Source: Thermomonas beijingensis (GTDB lineage Bacteria; Pseudomonadota; Gammaproteobacteria; Xanthomonadales; Xanthomonadaceae). Taken from it: a DNA stretch of 64,000 nt. How positions within the stretch are numbered: the first letter of the stretch is position 1; each line of letters starts with the position of its first letter. Made by a program: the position numbers and the translations under genes. Of this stretch, positions 1 to 10,441 are shown in pieces. The notes beneath the pieces were generated by a model that saw only the letters and a list, made by a program, of their open reading frames with translations, was not told the origin of the DNA and searched no databases. Location of the stretch: contig NZ_JAIQDJ010000002.1 of the NCBI RefSeq assembly GCF_020034655.1, positions 62,001 through 126,000 of the forward strand. Direction: 5' to 3'.

Positions 1-640
1 TGTCGCCATGCACGATCTCCGGCAAATAGCGTTGCGCCATCGCCAGTTGCCGGCCACCTTCGGTCAGGGTTTCCAGAATGACATTCAAGTTGGGGTCGCC
101 GGCGTGGCTGCGGAAGATCGAGCGCCCGCCCATCCCATCCAATGGCTTCAGTACAACTTCGCCCTGTTCACTGGTAAATGCTTTCAGTGCCTTGTTGTCG
201 CGGCTGACCAGGGTCGGCGGGCAGCACTGCGGAAACAGCAGGGCTGCCAGTTTCTCGTTGAAATCGCGCAGACCCTGCGGATTGTTGACCACCAGAGCGC
301 CCTGGCGTTGCGCAAACCCCAGAATCTGGGTGTCATGCAGGTAATTGGCGTCCACCGGTGGGTCGGTGCGCATCAGCACGGCCTGGCCGGGGCCAAAGGT
401 CAGGGTTGACCAATCGCCCAGCATGAAATGCTCGCCCGGGATGTCGTGCACTTGCAGTGGCGCCACTACCGCAGTCGCTTGCCCGTCGCGCAGGGCCAGG
501 CCGCCGGGGCGCACATAGTGCAGGCGGTGGCCACGGTGCTGGGCTTCCAGCAGCATGGCAAACGTGGAGTCTTTGGCCGGCTTGATGGCGCCAATCGGAT
601 CCATGACCACCACCACATCAAGAGCTGCGGAAACTGGCAT
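1..640 (-). CDS. gshB: Glutathione synthetase, C-terminal part beyond the window
   Basis: ATP-grasp ligase that joins gamma-glutamylcysteine and glycine, the last step of cytosolic glutathione synthesis. This gene was read directly from the reverse strand. The ATG is at 640 and the first 213 codons lie in the window; the 3' end is cut by the window edge. The N-terminus carries the family VVMDPIGAIKPAKDST signature, followed by a segment of the type FNEKLAALLFP. The conserved ATP-grasp strand KPLDGMGGRSIFR is near residues 165-180. It is divergent from the pil-chp operon across about 157 bases, as expected for Xanthomonadales. Identification is firm; completeness cannot be judged. Confidence 0.93.
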   Translation of the reverse strand, partial: MPVSAALDVVVVMDPIGAIKPAKDSTFAMLLEAQHRGHRLHYVRPGGLALRDGQATAVVAPLQVHDIPGEHFMLGDWSTLTFGPGQAVLMRTDPPVDANYLHDTQILGFAQRQGALVVNNPQGLRDFNEKLAALLFPQCCPPTLVSRDNKALKAFTSEQGEVVLKPLDGMGGRSIFRSHAGDPNLNVILETLTEGGRQLAMAQRYLPEIVHGD

Positions 641-712
641 TACGAAGAGTCCATACGGGGGGGCGAAGCATGGTAGCAGGCAGACAAATCGAACATCAGA
701 TGCGGTAAATGC

Positions 713-741
713 TTGACACGCTGCGCATAGACTGGGATATA
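713..741 (+). promoter_or_regulatory. Candidate sigma70 promoter of the pil-chp operon
   Basis: A perfect TTGACA -35 hexamer (713-718) is followed after 17 bases by GATATA (736-741), a fair -10. It lies about 57 bases upstream of the pilG start in the gshB-pilG divergent gap. No experimental support; inferred from spacing and match. Confidence 0.5.
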
Positions 742-797
742 GAGAGCTGTTGTCGCCGCTGGGTGCGGCACTCAGGATTCAAGCGCAAGGGGAACAC

Positions 798-1199
798 ATG
801 GCGCAGCAAGACAGTGCAGATAGCAACCTGAAGGGATTGCGGGTGATGGTCATTGACGACTCCAGAACAATCCGACGCACGGCGGAAACCCTGCTTGCGC
901 GCGAGGGTTGCGATGTCGTTTCGGCAACCGATGGGTTCGAGGCGTTGTCGAAGATCGCAGATCACAATCCGCAGATCATTTTCGTCGATATCATGATGCC
1001 GCGACTGGACGGATATCAGACCTGTGCCCTGATCAAGAACAACCAAACGTTTAAAAACGTGCCGGTGATCATGCTTTCGTCTAAGGACGGTTTATTCGAC
1101 AAGGCAAGAGGCCGTATTGTCGGCTCCGAGCAATACCTGACCAAGCCGTTCACGCGAGATGAGCTGCTTGGTGCAATTCGGACGTACGTTAACGCCTGA
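798..1199 (+). CDS. pilG: Twitching motility response regulator PilG
   Basis: Single-domain CheY-like receiver of 133 residues and one of the two output regulators of the Chp system controlling type IV pili. In Pseudomonas, PilG promotes pilus extension and cAMP signalling. The phospho-acceptor is D64 in FVDIMMPRLDG, the acidic pair is D20-D21, and the conserved lysine is K116 in LTKPF. The ATG at 798 was chosen because an AAGGGGA ribosome site sits just upstream and the protein then begins right before the receiver fold. An alternative in-frame start at 750 would add 16 unconserved residues. First gene of pilGHIJ-chpABC. Confidence 0.95.
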   Translation: MAQQDSADSNLKGLRVMVIDDSRTIRRTAETLLAREGCDVVSATDGFEALSKIADHNPQIIFVDIMMPRLDGYQTCALIKNNQTFKNVPVIMLSSKDGLFDKARGRIVGSEQYLTKPFTRDELLGAIRTYVNA

Positions 1200-1219
1200 C
1201 CGGGGGGGACAGGATCAGC

Positions 1220-1585
1220 ATGGCACGCATACTGCTTATCGAAGATTCACCGACTGAGACTGCAGTCATGGTGCAGTTGCTGGAACGCAACGGTCACCAG
1301 GTCACGACGTCGGGTAGCGCGGAAGACGGCATTACTGCCTGCAAGCGCGACAAGCCCGATCTGGTGCTGATGGATGTGATTCTGCCCGGAATGAATGGCT
1401 TTCAGGCCACCCGTGCACTGTCGCGGGATAGCGAAACCAGCCATATCCCGATCGTGATCGTCAGCACCAAGGGGCTGGAAACCGATCGCGTATGGGGCAT
1501 GCGCCAAGGGGCCAAGGATTACATCACGAAGCCGCCGCGCGAAAGTGAGTTGGTTGCGCGCATCAACGCATTGATTGGGCACTGA
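1220..1585 (+). CDS. pilH: Twitching motility response regulator PilH
   Basis: Second stand-alone CheY-like receiver (121 residues) of the Chp pathway. In Pseudomonas it opposes PilG and influences pilus retraction, possibly as a phosphate sink. Acidic residues E8-D9 and phospho-acceptor D52 (LMDVILPGMNG) are intact, with the conserved lysine in YITKPP near the C-terminus. It follows pilG by 20 bases with a GGGGGGACAGGA purine-rich stretch before the ATG, and ends 2 bases before pilI. The family is certain. The PilH rather than PilG assignment rests on position and sequence style. Confidence 0.93.
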   Translation: MARILLIEDSPTETAVMVQLLERNGHQVTTSGSAEDGITACKRDKPDLVLMDVILPGMNGFQATRALSRDSETSHIPIVIVSTKGLETDRVWGMRQGAKDYITKPPRESELVARINALIGH

Positions 1586-1587
1586 CT

Positions 1588-2502
1588 ATGGCCAAGCGCG
1601 GCAAGCAAAAGCAAAAAGGCAAAGCCCAGACCGAAGCCGCCAAGGCGGCACCAGTACCGGTCGTGCATGACAGCGCTGCCGAGAGGGTCGATGAAACCCG
1701 TGCGGCCAATGCTGTTGCCGCACTGCCGGAACCGCAGGCTATGGCCGACGATACGGCTGAGGCAGCGGTGCCTGCCAGCGATGCGGCGGAAGAAGTAGAA
1801 ACGGGGCACGTAGAAATAACGGCAGCAGTCGCGTCGGGTCCGGATGCCGATGCCAGTGCCGTTATTGCCGAACATGATGTTTCACAGGCCGCGGCGGAAG
1901 CGGCCGTGGTTGACGTCCAGGTGGCGCAAAAACCCAAGCGCCCACGGCGTGCGCCAGTGCGCCCACGTGAGCAACGGCCCCCATTCCTGGTGTTGGCCGA
2001 TTACGAACAGCGCAGCCTGTCGCACGTCGCTGGTTTGCCCGAGCAATTGGACGCGCCGGGGTTGTGGCGCGGAGTTGCCTATCGTGTTGGCGCGCATCGG
2101 CTGGCATCTGGGTTTGGTGAGGTGATTGAAATCCTGCCATTGCCGGCGCTAACCCATGTGCCAGGTTCGCAAGCGTGGATGCTGGGGGTTGCCAATATTC
2201 GCGGCACCTTGCTGCCGGTGGTCGACCTCAAGCAATTTTTGGAAGGCGAGCGTACCGTCCTGCACGAACGCCAGCGGGTGCTGGTGATGCGTCAGCCGGG
2301 CGGTGATGTCGCCGTCACGATTGATGAGCTTTATGGTCAACGCAGTTTCGTCGACGCGCAGGGCATCGCCGCCGATGCGATCAGTGAAGGGCGCTATGCG
2401 CACTTTATCGATCGCGCCTATCGCATCAATGATCAAGATTGGGGCGTTTTCAGTTTCGAACGCCTCGCCCGTACTCCCGAATTCCGCCAAGCCGCCGCCT
2501 AA
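1588..2502 (+). CDS. pilI: CheW-like adaptor PilI with long N-terminal extension
   Basis: Coupling protein linking the receptor PilJ to the kinase ChpA. The CheW domain fills about residues 160-300, with the core strand MLGVANIRGTLLPVVDLKQF at about 198-217. Residues 1-130 are an extra segment: a Lys-rich start (MAKRGKQKQKGK), then about 100 Ala/Glu/Asp/Val-rich low-complexity residues and a basic patch (KPKRPRRAPVRPREQR). The family is usually 170-180 residues, so the product (304) is much longer than expected. A later start would remove the extension, but the ATG at 1588 directly follows pilH and the frame is open throughout with similar codon use. Confidence 0.9.
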   Translation: MAKRGKQKQKGKAQTEAAKAAPVPVVHDSAAERVDETRAANAVAALPEPQAMADDTAEAAVPASDAAEEVETGHVEITAAVASGPDADASAVIAEHDVSQAAAEAAVVDVQVAQKPKRPRRAPVRPREQRPPFLVLADYEQRSLSHVAGLPEQLDAPGLWRGVAYRVGAHRLASGFGEVIEILPLPALTHVPGSQAWMLGVANIRGTLLPVVDLKQFLEGERTVLHERQRVLVMRQPGGDVAVTIDELYGQRSFVDAQGIAADAISEGRYAHFIDRAYRINDQDWGVFSFERLARTPEFRQAAA

Positions 2503-2535
2503 CTGGCGGAACCCCAAGCAAGCCGAGGTCGCACG

Positions 2536-4551
2536 ATGAGCACTTTGATGGATTCCGCCGCCGGTAAAGGCCGCAATCTCAGCACCAACTTCTGGATCTG
2601 GTTGCTGATCGGTTCGCTGGTCGTATTTGCCGGCAACACTCTGTATGCCACGACCAAGGCATCGCGCTTGGGCGGTGCCAGTACTGCGGCTTCGCGCTTG
2701 CAATTGAACTCGCAGCGACTGGCCAACCAAGGCCGTGAAGCGATCGACGGTAAAGGCCAGGCGTTTGATGCGCTGAAGGCCACCAAGGGCGAAATTGACG
2801 CGGATATCAAACTGCTGAATGACCGCTTCGGTGATGCCGCGGGCGTGGCGGCACCGATTCGCACGGTCACCAATACGTGGGATCCGCTGGCAAAGCGTTC
2901 CGACGAAGTCATGGGCTCGCAGCAGGCGGTGCTGGCGCTGGCCGGTCACGCGGATAGCTTCACCGGTAAGATTCCGCAGCTGCAAGCGCAATTGAACGAA
3001 GTTGTACGCGGCCTGGCCTCCGGTGGTGCCAGCTCGGCACAGGTGTTCACTGCGCTCAACCAAGTGGTGACCTCGTCCACCATGGCGCGTCGAATTGCCG
3101 AACTGCGTGCGGGTGGTGCGGGTGCGCAGGTCGCTGCCGATGCGCTGGGGCGCGATGCTGCGGTGTTCGACCGGCAGATGAATGCGTTGGTCAGTGGCAG
3201 TGCAGATATCGGCAAGGTCAGCGCCGCTGGCGCGGTGGGCCCGCTGAATCAAGCACATGCCATGTGGCAGGGCATGAAGAAGGATCTCGACGCGATCGTG
3301 GGGGACTCCAAGCGTCTGATCGTGGCGCAGGCGTCGGCCAGCGCCCTTGCCGCAGGCTCGGACAAGTTGTTGTCCGACAGTGAGGGCCTGTTTGCGGCAT
3401 TCACCTCGTTTGGCTCATTGAAGGACACCAGCGTCATCGGTGGCGTCTGGGTCAGTATCCTGTCGGGTGCGGTGGCGCTATTCTCGATCGTCGGCTTGCT
3501 GTGGGCACTGGGGCGTGCGCAGCGCGTACGCTACCAGACCACCAAAGAACTGAATGACCGTAACCAGGAGGCGATCATGCGCCTGCTGGACGAAATGGGT
3601 TCGCTGGCGGAAGGCGATCTTACCGTGAAGGCGACCGTGACCGAAGACATGACCGGCGCGATTGCGGACTCCATCAACTTCGCCGTCGAACAGTTGCGTA
3701 CCTTGGTGGCCACGATTAATGACACCTCGGTGCAGGTGGCGGCCAGTGCGCAGGAAACCCAGGCTACCGCGATGCATCTGGCCGACGCCGCGGAGCATCA
3801 GGCGCAGGAAATCAACTCCGCGTCCGGTCGAATCAGTGAAATTGCGACCAGCATTAATCAGGTGTCGCGCAACTCCGCCGACTCCGCCGAGGTGGCGCGC
3901 CGCTCCGTGCAGATCGCCACCAACGGTGCGGGCGTGGTGCGGCAGACGATTGCCGGCATGGACAGCATTCGCGACCAGATTCAGGAAACCTCCAAGCGCA
4001 TCAAGCGACTGGGTGAAAGCTCACAGGAAATCGGCTCGATCGTGGAACTGATCAATGACATTTCCGAACAGACCAACATCCTGGCGTTGAACGCGGCAAT
4101 TCAGGCGGCCTCGGCCGGCGAAGCCGGCCGTGGGTTCGCGGTGGTGGCCGACGAAGTGCAACGCCTCGCGGAACGCTCTTCCAGCGCCACCAAGCGCATC
4201 GAATCGCTGGTGCAAACCATTCAGGCCGATACCAACGAAGCGGTCAGCTCGATGGAACAGACGACATCGGAAGTGGTGGCCGGTGCCCGTTTGGCCGAGG
4301 ACGCCGGTACTGCACTGGGCGAAATCGAAAAGGTGTCATCCGACTTGTCGGGATTGATTGAAGGGATTTCGGTGGCTGCGCAGGAGCAATCCTCGGCAGC
4401 AACCAATATCACCCAAGCGATGAACACGATTCAGTCGATCACCGCACAAACCTCACAAGGTGCCAGCCAGACTGCGGCATCCATTGGAAATCTGGCGCAG
4501 CTTGCCGCCGACCTTCGCCGTTCGGTCGCCGACTTCAAGCTGCCTGCCTGA
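2536..4551 (+). CDS. pilJ: Methyl-accepting chemotaxis protein PilJ
   Basis: Inner-membrane chemoreceptor of the Chp system (671 residues) that signals through PilI/ChpC to ChpA. TM1 spans about 19-38 and a periplasmic domain about 40-300. TM2 spans about 300-326 and is followed by a HAMP-like region and a long cytoplasmic coiled coil. The hairpin tip (about 505-545) carries the canonical [20 protein letters not shown] and [18 protein letters not shown] elements. No C-terminal CheR-docking pentapeptide is visible; the protein ends DFKLPA. It is followed after 79 bases by chpA, with no pilK methyltransferase in between. Confidence 0.95.
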   Translation: MSTLMDSAAGKGRNLSTNFWIWLLIGSLVVFAGNTLYATTKASRLGGASTAASRLQLNSQRLANQGREAIDGKGQAFDALKATKGEIDADIKLLNDRFGDAAGVAAPIRTVTNTWDPLAKRSDEVMGSQQAVLALAGHADSFTGKIPQLQAQLNEVVRGLASGGASSAQVFTALNQVVTSSTMARRIAELRAGGAGAQVAADALGRDAAVFDRQMNALVSGSADIGKVSAAGAVGPLNQAHAMWQGMKKDLDAIVGDSKRLIVAQASASALAAGSDKLLSDSEGLFAAFTSFGSLKDTSVIGGVWVSILSGAVALFSIVGLLWALGRAQRVRYQTTKELNDRNQEAIMRLLDEMGSLAEGDLTVKATVTEDMTGAIADSINFAVEQLRTLVATINDTSVQVAASAQETQATAMHLADAAEHQAQEINSASGRISEIATSINQVSRNSADSAEVARRSVQIATNGAGVVRQTIAGMDSIRDQIQETSKRIKRLGESSQEIGSIVELINDISEQTNILALNAAIQAASAGEAGRGFAVVADEVQRLAERSSSATKRIESLVQTIQADTNEAVSSMEQTTSEVVAGARLAEDAGTALGEIEKVSSDLSGLIEGISVAAQEQSSAATNITQAMNTIQSITAQTSQGASQTAASIGNLAQLAADLRRSVADFKLPA

Positions 4552-4630
4552 CGTCGATTGAGACAAGGATCAGGATGAACAGCATCCTTCAGGGCAGAAT
4601 CGTTTTGCTTGGATTTAGCGGAGCCTCGTC

Positions 4631-7600
4631 ATGACCACGGCACAGCGAGACGCCATCGACCATACCGCGTTGGGTTGGGTAAAACCCGAGATCGATGAGG
4701 CCTTGCGTCAGGCCAGGATCGAGCTCGAAGCGTTCGCCGACGCCCCCAACGGTGAAAATTCGATGCAGGCGTGCATGGGGTATCTGCACCAAGTGCAGGG
4801 CACCTTGCGGATGCTTGAATTGCAGGCACCCACCATGGTGTCGGTGGAAATGGAGCAGGTGGCAGCAGCATTGCAAGCAGCGGCCACGCCCAATCGAGAT
4901 GATGCCCTGGCTGCGCTGATGCGCGGTTTGGTGCAGTTGCCGGACTATCTGGAGCGTTTGCAGGGTGGGCATCGCGACATTCCGATCGTGTTGCTGCCGC
5001 TGATCAACGATCTGCGCGCCGCACACGGGGCTGCCCCGATGTTGCAAGACCAATTGCCCAGCTTGCTGGTCGCGCCCAGCGATGCCGAAATCGAACATGC
5101 ACGCGGCAGCTTGGCCGGGCGCAACCGTGCACTGCTGGATACCGTGTCTTCCGCGATCAAGGAAGACCTGCTGAAGGTCAAAGACGCGCTGGATCTGTAT
5201 CTGCGCGGCAATCGCGCAAATGTGCAAGATCTGCTGCCGCAGGCCGAAGCGCTGGATCGAATTGGCGACACCTTGGGTATGTTGGGGTTGAGCAGCGCCA
5301 GCGGTGTGGTGCAAGAGCAGCGCGCAGTTGTGCAGGCCATTGCCAGCGGCGAGCGCGCATTGCAGGAAAGTGACCTGCTGGACGTGGCTGGCGCGCTGAT
5401 TTACATCGATCATTCGCTGGATGATCAAGTTGCGCATTTGGGTAGCGGTGCTGAAAGCGGCGATTTGCTGGCGCAGGAATCAAGCAAGGTCATGGGGGCA
5501 CTGACTCAGGCCACCATCGGCAATTTTGCGGAAGTGCGCAATGCCTTCATAGCTTTTGTCGAAACCAATTGGGATCACGCACACGTTGCCTCGGTGCCGC
5601 GCCTGTTGGCAGAGGTTGCCGGGGTGCTGCACATGGTGCAGCAAGACGTCCCCGCAGATTACTTGCAAGCCCTGCAGGTCTATACACAAGCCGAGCTGAT
5701 TGACCGCAAACGCGTTCCCAGTGGACGCCAACTAGATACTCTGGCCGACGCGCTGACCAGCTTGGAGTACTACCTGGAATCCCTGCATGACCCGTTGGGT
5801 CAGCGTTCGGATTTGCTCGACAAAGCGCGCGCGTGTTTGGAAGCCTTGCAGTATTGGCCGATCCCGCAAGTGGGTACGCGCACGGCAGCGCCGGCCGACA
5901 GCCATATTGCACCTGCATTCGTGGAGCAGGCGCCACCTGCGCAGGCGGATCATGGCACCCCGCCAGTAGTGGAGGGGGCAAACGTCAGCGAACCACAGGC
6001 TGTGGTGGTCACCGCACCGGCTGCAGCAGCTGCCGTAGTATCCGGGAGTGCGCAGCCAGTGGCGGCTGGCTTCGAGTCGATGGGTGAAGAAATCGATGAT
6101 GAGATCCGTGAAATCTTCCTTGAAGAGTTCCAGGATGAAATCGCCAATCTGGATGAACTGATGCCAGCCTGGCGCATGGCGCCGGAAGATGCAGAACGCC
6201 TGCGCCCAATTCGCCGCGTGTACCACACCCTCAAGGGGAGTGGTCGCTTGGTCGGGGCCAAAGTGTTGGGCGAGTTCGCATGGCATGTCGAGAGCATGTT
6301 CAATCGCGTGCTGGATGGTTCACGCCCGGCCAGCTCGGCCGTGGTCGGGTTTGCCGGCTTATCGCGCGAACTATTGCCGCAATTGCATGCCGCCTTGCTG
6401 GGTACTGGCAAGGTCAATGTCGATATTCCCGCCATGGAAGCCGCAGCAGATCGCTTGGCTGCCGGCGAAGACGTCTTGATGTCAACGCTGCCGCTAGTGC
6501 AGGCGGGCGCGGTTGCTGCGCCGGCAGAGCCGGTGGTTGAAGTCGCAGCCGATGCAGCTGGCGAGGCGCATACCACGTCGGTCAGCGTGGATCCGGTGTT
6601 GCTGGAAATCCTGGGTACCGAAGTTGGCAGCCATTTGGAAACCGTGGATGCGTGGTTGGCCGCTGCCCGCAATGGCGAGGCCGCCATCAGCGACCGGCTG
6701 ATCCGTGCCATCCATACACTCAACGGCGCTTTTGCAATGACCGAAGTGGTGTCGGTCACGGCATTTACGGCGCCGGCCGAAGGCTTTGTGAAGCGCTTGA
6801 TGGGGGCGAGCACGGTTGCCGATGAGGCAGGCATCGCAGCGATTGCTGACATGTCAGCGGCTATCAAGGCTTCGACACACGCACTGCAAACAGCACCCGA
6901 TCAGGTGCCGGTGCATTCGAGTTTGGCGGCACGCATTACCGCTTTGCGTGATGCATTGCCAGAATCCAGTCTGCCGTTTATCGATGGCCTCCACCGCGAG
7001 GAAACCGAACGCGTCGAAGCCGAACGCGTCGAAGCCGAACGCGTCGAAGCCGAACGCGTCGAAGCCGAGCGCGTCGAAGCCGAGCGCGTCGAAGCCGAGC
7101 GCGTCGAAGCCGAGCGCGTCGAAGCCGAGCGCGTCGAAGCCGAACGCGTCGAAGCCGAACGCGTCGAAGCCGAACGCGTCGAAGCCGAACGCGTCGAAGC
7201 CGAACGCGTCGAAGCCGAACGCGTCGAAGCCGAACGCGTCGAAGCCGAACGCGTCGAAGCCGAGCGCGTCGAAGCCGAGCGCGTCGAAGCCGAACGCGTC
7301 GAAGCCGAACGCATCGAAGCCGAACGCATCGAAGCCGAACGCATCGAAGCCGAACGCATCGAAGCCGAACGCGTCGCGGCAGAACGCGCCGCGATGGATG
7401 AGGCCGAACGCGCCGAAGCGGAGCGCCTTGAAGCGGAGCAAGCCAAAGCTGCACGCGTTGAAGCCGAGCGTCTTGAAGCGGAGCGCGTGGAAGCTGAGCG
7501 ACTTGAAGCCGAGCGTGTTGAAGCAGAACGCCTTGAAGCTGAGCGTCTCGAAGCCGAGCGTGTTGAAGCAGAACGCCTTGAAGCTGAGCGTCTCGAAGCC

Positions 7601-10441
7601 GAGCGTGTTGAAGCAGAACGCCTTGAAGCTGAGCGACTCGAAGCCGAGCGTGTTGAAGCAGAACGCGTCGAAGCCGAACGCCTTGAGGCTGAACGCGTCG
7701 AAGCCGAACGTCTCGAAGCAGAACGCGTCGAAGCCGAACGTCTCGAAGCCGAACGTCTCGAAGCCGAACGTCTCGAAGCAGAACGCGTCGAAGCCGAACG
7801 CCTTGAAGCAGAGCGTCTCGACGCCGAACGCGCGGAAGCACAGCGTCAGGAAGCAGATCGGATTGTCGCTGCGCGTGTCGAAGCCGAGCGCCTGGAAGCT
7901 GAACGGGCTGCGGCTGCACGTGCCGAAGTCGAGCGGCAACAGGCCGAGCGTCGAGTTGCCGAAGCGCAGGCGGCAGCCAAGGCACGCGAATTTGCTGCAT
8001 TGGCGGCATTGCAGGCGACGGCTGCAGCTGCAGAAGATCCGGACGAAGCGCTGGATACCAGTGATTTGGACGTGGAACTGGTCGATATCTTCGTCGAAGA
8101 AGGAGGCGATCTGCTCGATCATTCCGATGGCTTGCTGTCGCAATTGCGTGAGCAGACCGAAGATCAGGAACTGATCGTGGGCCTGCAACGCGACTTGCAT
8201 ACGCTCAAGGGCGGCGCCCGCATGGCTGGCATGATGTCGGTCGGTGAATTGGGCCACGCCATGGAGTCGCTGCTGGAAGCTGCCGCGGCACAGAAGGTGG
8301 AGTTGGGCGAAGCCGGAGTGTCATTGCTGGAGCGCGGGTTCGACCGGTTGCACGGCATGATTACCCGCGTTGCGGCACGTCGTGCAGTCGGCATGCCGGA
8401 GGCGTTGATCGAAGAGTTCGCTGCGCGCGCGGAAAATCGTGCGGTGGCTGCGCCGGAGCCGGCGGAGTTGGCCGAAGTCGGGGCTGCAGTTGGTGCCGAA
8501 GCTGCGGCCCAGGCAACAGCACCCAAGGCGACCACCAAGGTGGTGCCGCTCAAGCCGTTGTCCATGCCGATCAACCCGGATGCTGGTTTCGACGACGACG
8601 ATCTGGGCGTTCGCGCACCGCAGGAGCAGGTGCGCATCCGTGCGGATCTGCTCGACCGCTTGGTGAACTACGCCGGCGAGGTGGCGATCTATCGCGCACG
8701 TCTGGAGCAGCAGCTGTCTGCGTTCCGCAGTACCGCGCAGGAAATGGAGCAAACCAACCTGCGTCTGCGCGATCAGTTGCGGCGTCTGGATTCCGAAACC
8801 GAAGCGCAAATCATCGCCCGCTACCAACGCGAAGGCGATGCCGGGAGCGAGACCTTCGACCCGCTGGAACTCGACCGGTTCAGCACCTTGCAACAGCTCT
8901 CGAGGGCACTGGCCGAGTCCGCCGCCGACTTGCAGAGCTTGCATGGGTCGATGGAAGACCTGACGCGTCAGTACGAAACCCTGCTGACTCAGCAGTCACG
9001 CGTCAGTTCCGAGTTGCAGGAAGGCCTCATGCGCACCCGCATGTTGCCATTTGATTCGTTGGTGCCGCGTTTGCGCCGCGTGATCCGTCAGGCCGCCAGC
9101 GAGACTGGCAAGCAAGCCCAGCTCAAGCTGGACGGGGCTCAGGGCGAACTGGATCGCAATGTGCTGGAGCGCATGACCGCGCCGTTGGAACACATGCTGC
9201 GCAATGCCATTGCGCACGGTCTGGAAGTGCCGGATGTGCGCCGTGCCGCAGGCAAACCGGATGAAGGCAGCATTCGTGTGGCAGTTCGCCGCGAAGGGTC
9301 GGAAGTCGTTTTGCAGATTTCCGACGATGGTGCTGGCCTCAATCGCGATGCAATCCGTGCACGTGGCATCGAGCGTGCGTTGATCCAGCCCGATGCGGTG
9401 TTGTCCGAGACCGAGTTGGACGAGTTGATCATGCAGCCCGGGTTCTCCACCGCCGAGACCGTCAGCCGCTTGGCTGGGCGCGGCGTCGGCATGGATGTGG
9501 TCGCCAGCGAAGTACGCCAGTTGGGCGGCACCATCGACATTGCATCGCGCCCGGGGGAAGGCACCACCTTCACCCTGCGCCTGCCGCAGACCTTGGCGGT
9601 CACGCAGGCAGTGTTCGTCAAGATCGGAGATACCGAATACGCGGTGCCGATTGCCTCGGTGCGCGGCGTCGGCCGGATCAGCCGCGAAGATTTGGTCAAG
9701 TCCGATGCCAGCTATCGTTACGGTGGCGAAGACTATGCCCTGCACGATTTGGGTGCGCTGGTCGGAACATCGACCGCCAAGGCTGAGGGTCATCTGCAGA
9801 TGCCGTTGTTGTTGGTGCGGTCAGGTGACCTGCGCGCTGCAGTCGCGGTAGATCAGGTGGTGGGTAGCCGCGAAATCGTGGTGAAGTCGGGCGGCCCGCA
9901 GCTGTTGTCGATCCCCGGTATCTTTGGCGCCACCATCATGGGTGATGGCCGCGTGGTGGTGATTCTGGACGTGGTGCCGTTGGTGCGCCGCTTCGCGGCT
10001 GCACCGCGCGAAACGGCTCCGGTGGTATCGGCAGTCGAACAGCGTGGCGTGCCCTTGGTCATGGTGGTGGACGACTCGGTCACCATGCGCAAGGTCACCG
10101 GTCGTGTACTGGAGCGTCACAGCTTCGAAGTGGCAACCGCGAAGGACGGCCTGGATGCGCTGGAGCGGATGGCAGACTTCGTGCCTGACCTGATGTTGCT
10201 CGACATCGAAATGCCGCGCATGGATGGCTACGAGTTGGCAACGGCGATGAAGGCCGACCCACGCTTGCGCAATGTGCCGATCATCATGATCACCTCGCGC
10301 ACCGGCGAAAAGCATCGCCAGCGCGCGATGGATCTGGGTGTCGAGCGCTATCTGGGCAAGCCGTATCAGGAAGCCGAACTCATGCGCAACGTGTTCGACT
10401 TGCTCGGGGTTGAACACACGGGCGATGGAAGCCTGCAATGA
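4631..10441 (+). CDS. chpA: Hybrid chemotaxis kinase ChpA/PilL with giant EAERV repeat
   Basis: CheA-type histidine kinase of the type IV pilus pathway, 1936 residues. Residues 1-450 resemble the FimL-like N-terminus of ChpA. Hpt domains follow with H532 (YHTLKGSGR), H695 (IHTLNGAFA) and H1190 (LHTLKGGAR). Residues 791 to about 1110 are a charged five-residue repeat ([10 protein letters not shown]). The kinase core has an N-box [10 protein letters not shown] near 1521, SDDGAGL near 1564 and GRGVGMDVV near 1616. A CheW-like domain (about 1654-1794) and a C-terminal receiver (about 1807-1933, D1858 in [11 protein letters not shown]) complete it. The 3' end overlaps chpB by ATGA. Signature residues for kinase and receiver are intact, so it should be active. 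The repeat is not a standard part of the family. Confidence 0.95.
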   Translation: MTTAQRDAIDHTALGWVKPEIDEALRQARIELEAFADAPNGENSMQACMGYLHQVQGTLRMLELQAPTMVSVEMEQVAAALQAAATPNRDDALAALMRGLVQLPDYLERLQGGHRDIPIVLLPLINDLRAAHGAAPMLQDQLPSLLVAPSDAEIEHARGSLAGRNRALLDTVSSAIKEDLLKVKDALDLYLRGNRANVQDLLPQAEALDRIGDTLGMLGLSSASGVVQEQRAVVQAIASGERALQESDLLDVAGALIYIDHSLDDQVAHLGSGAESGDLLAQESSKVMGALTQATIGNFAEVRNAFIAFVETNWDHAHVASVPRLLAEVAGVLHMVQQDVPADYLQALQVYTQAELIDRKRVPSGRQLDTLADALTSLEYYLESLHDPLGQRSDLLDKARACLEALQYWPIPQVGTRTAAPADSHIAPAFVEQAPPAQADHGTPPVVEGANVSEPQAVVVTAPAAAAAVVSGSAQPVAAGFESMGEEIDDEIREIFLEEFQDEIANLDELMPAWRMAPEDAERLRPIRRVYHTLKGSGRLVGAKVLGEFAWHVESMFNRVLDGSRPASSAVVGFAGLSRELLPQLHAALLGTGKVNVDIPAMEAAADRLAAGEDVLMSTLPLVQAGAVAAPAEPVVEVAADAAGEAHTTSVSVDPVLLEILGTEVGSHLETVDAWLAAARNGEAAISDRLIRAIHTLNGAFAMTEVVSVTAFTAPAEGFVKRLMGASTVADEAGIAAIADMSAAIKASTHALQTAPDQVPVHSSLAARITALRDALPESSLPFIDGLHREETERVEAERVEAERVEAERVEAERVEAERVEAERVEAERVEAERVEAERVEAERVEAERVEAERVEAERVEAERVEAERVEAERVEAERVEAERVEAERVEAERIEAERIEAERIEAERIEAERVAAERAAMDEAERAEAERLEAEQAKAARVEAERLEAERVEAERLEAERVEAERLEAERLEAERVEAERLEAERLEAERVEAERLEAERLEAERVEAERVEAERLEAERVEAERLEAERVEAERLEAERLEAERLEAERVEAERLEAERLDAERAEAQRQEADRIVAARVEAERLEAERAAAARAEVERQQAERRVAEAQAAAKAREFAALAALQATAAAAEDPDEALDTSDLDVELVDIFVEEGGDLLDHSDGLLSQLREQTEDQELIVGLQRDLHTLKGGARMAGMMSVGELGHAMESLLEAAAAQKVELGEAGVSLLERGFDRLHGMITRVAARRAVGMPEALIEEFAARAENRAVAAPEPAELAEVGAAVGAEAAAQATAPKATTKVVPLKPLSMPINPDAGFDDDDLGVRAPQEQVRIRADLLDRLVNYAGEVAIYRARLEQQLSAFRSTAQEMEQTNLRLRDQLRRLDSETEAQIIARYQREGDAGSETFDPLELDRFSTLQQLSRALAESAADLQSLHGSMEDLTRQYETLLTQQSRVSSELQEGLMRTRMLPFDSLVPRLRRVIRQAASETGKQAQLKLDGAQGELDRNVLERMTAPLEHMLRNAIAHGLEVPDVRRAAGKPDEGSIRVAVRREGSEVVLQISDDGAGLNRDAIRARGIERALIQPDAVLSETELDELIMQPGFSTAETVSRLAGRGVGMDVVASEVRQLGGTIDIASRPGEGTTFTLRLPQTLAVTQAVFVKIGDTEYAVPIASVRGVGRISREDLVKSDASYRYGGEDYALHDLGALVGTSTAKAEGHLQMPLLLVRSGDLRAAVAVDQVVGSREIVVKSGGPQLLSIPGIFGATIMGDGRVVVILDVVPLVRRFAAAPRETAPVVSAVEQRGVPLVMVVDDSVTMRKVTGRVLERHSFEVATAKDGLDALERMADFVPDLMLLDIEMPRMDGYELATAMKADPRLRNVPIIMITSRTGEKHRQRAMDLGVERYLGKPYQEAELMRNVFDLLGVEHTGDGSLQ
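7001..7387 (+). repeat. 15-bp tandem repeat encoding [V/I]EAER units in chpA
   Basis: From 7013 there are 24 consecutive 15-base units (20 encoding VEAER, then four encoding IEAER from 7313), followed at 7373 by a degenerate VAAER unit. Units differ mainly in one position, GAA versus GAG, and these variants occur in runs of several units, which suggests block duplication. Because the unit is a multiple of three, gain or loss of units changes protein length without a frameshift, and all six frames tend to stay open. Confidence 0.97.
7450..7850 (+). repeat. Second, diverged [10 protein letters not shown] repeat block with 45-bp higher-order units
   Basis: Imperfect five-residue units alternating VEAER and LEAER continue the chpA repeat after a 60-base degenerate linker. 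A 45-base higher-order unit occurs three times in a row at 7517-7561, 7562-7606 and 7607-7651, the third with a single mismatch. Codon choice is more mixed than in the first block, so this block looks older or was made by a separate expansion. Confidence 0.9.

Noticed and set aside
6816-8257. Very long open frames of 343 to 467 codons on both strands across the chpA repeat, rich in KPNAS, FGFDA or RLRRV units
   Set aside because: They arise because the 15-base repeat unit is a multiple of three with no stop in any frame; composition is pure repeat and chpA is clearly the real gene.
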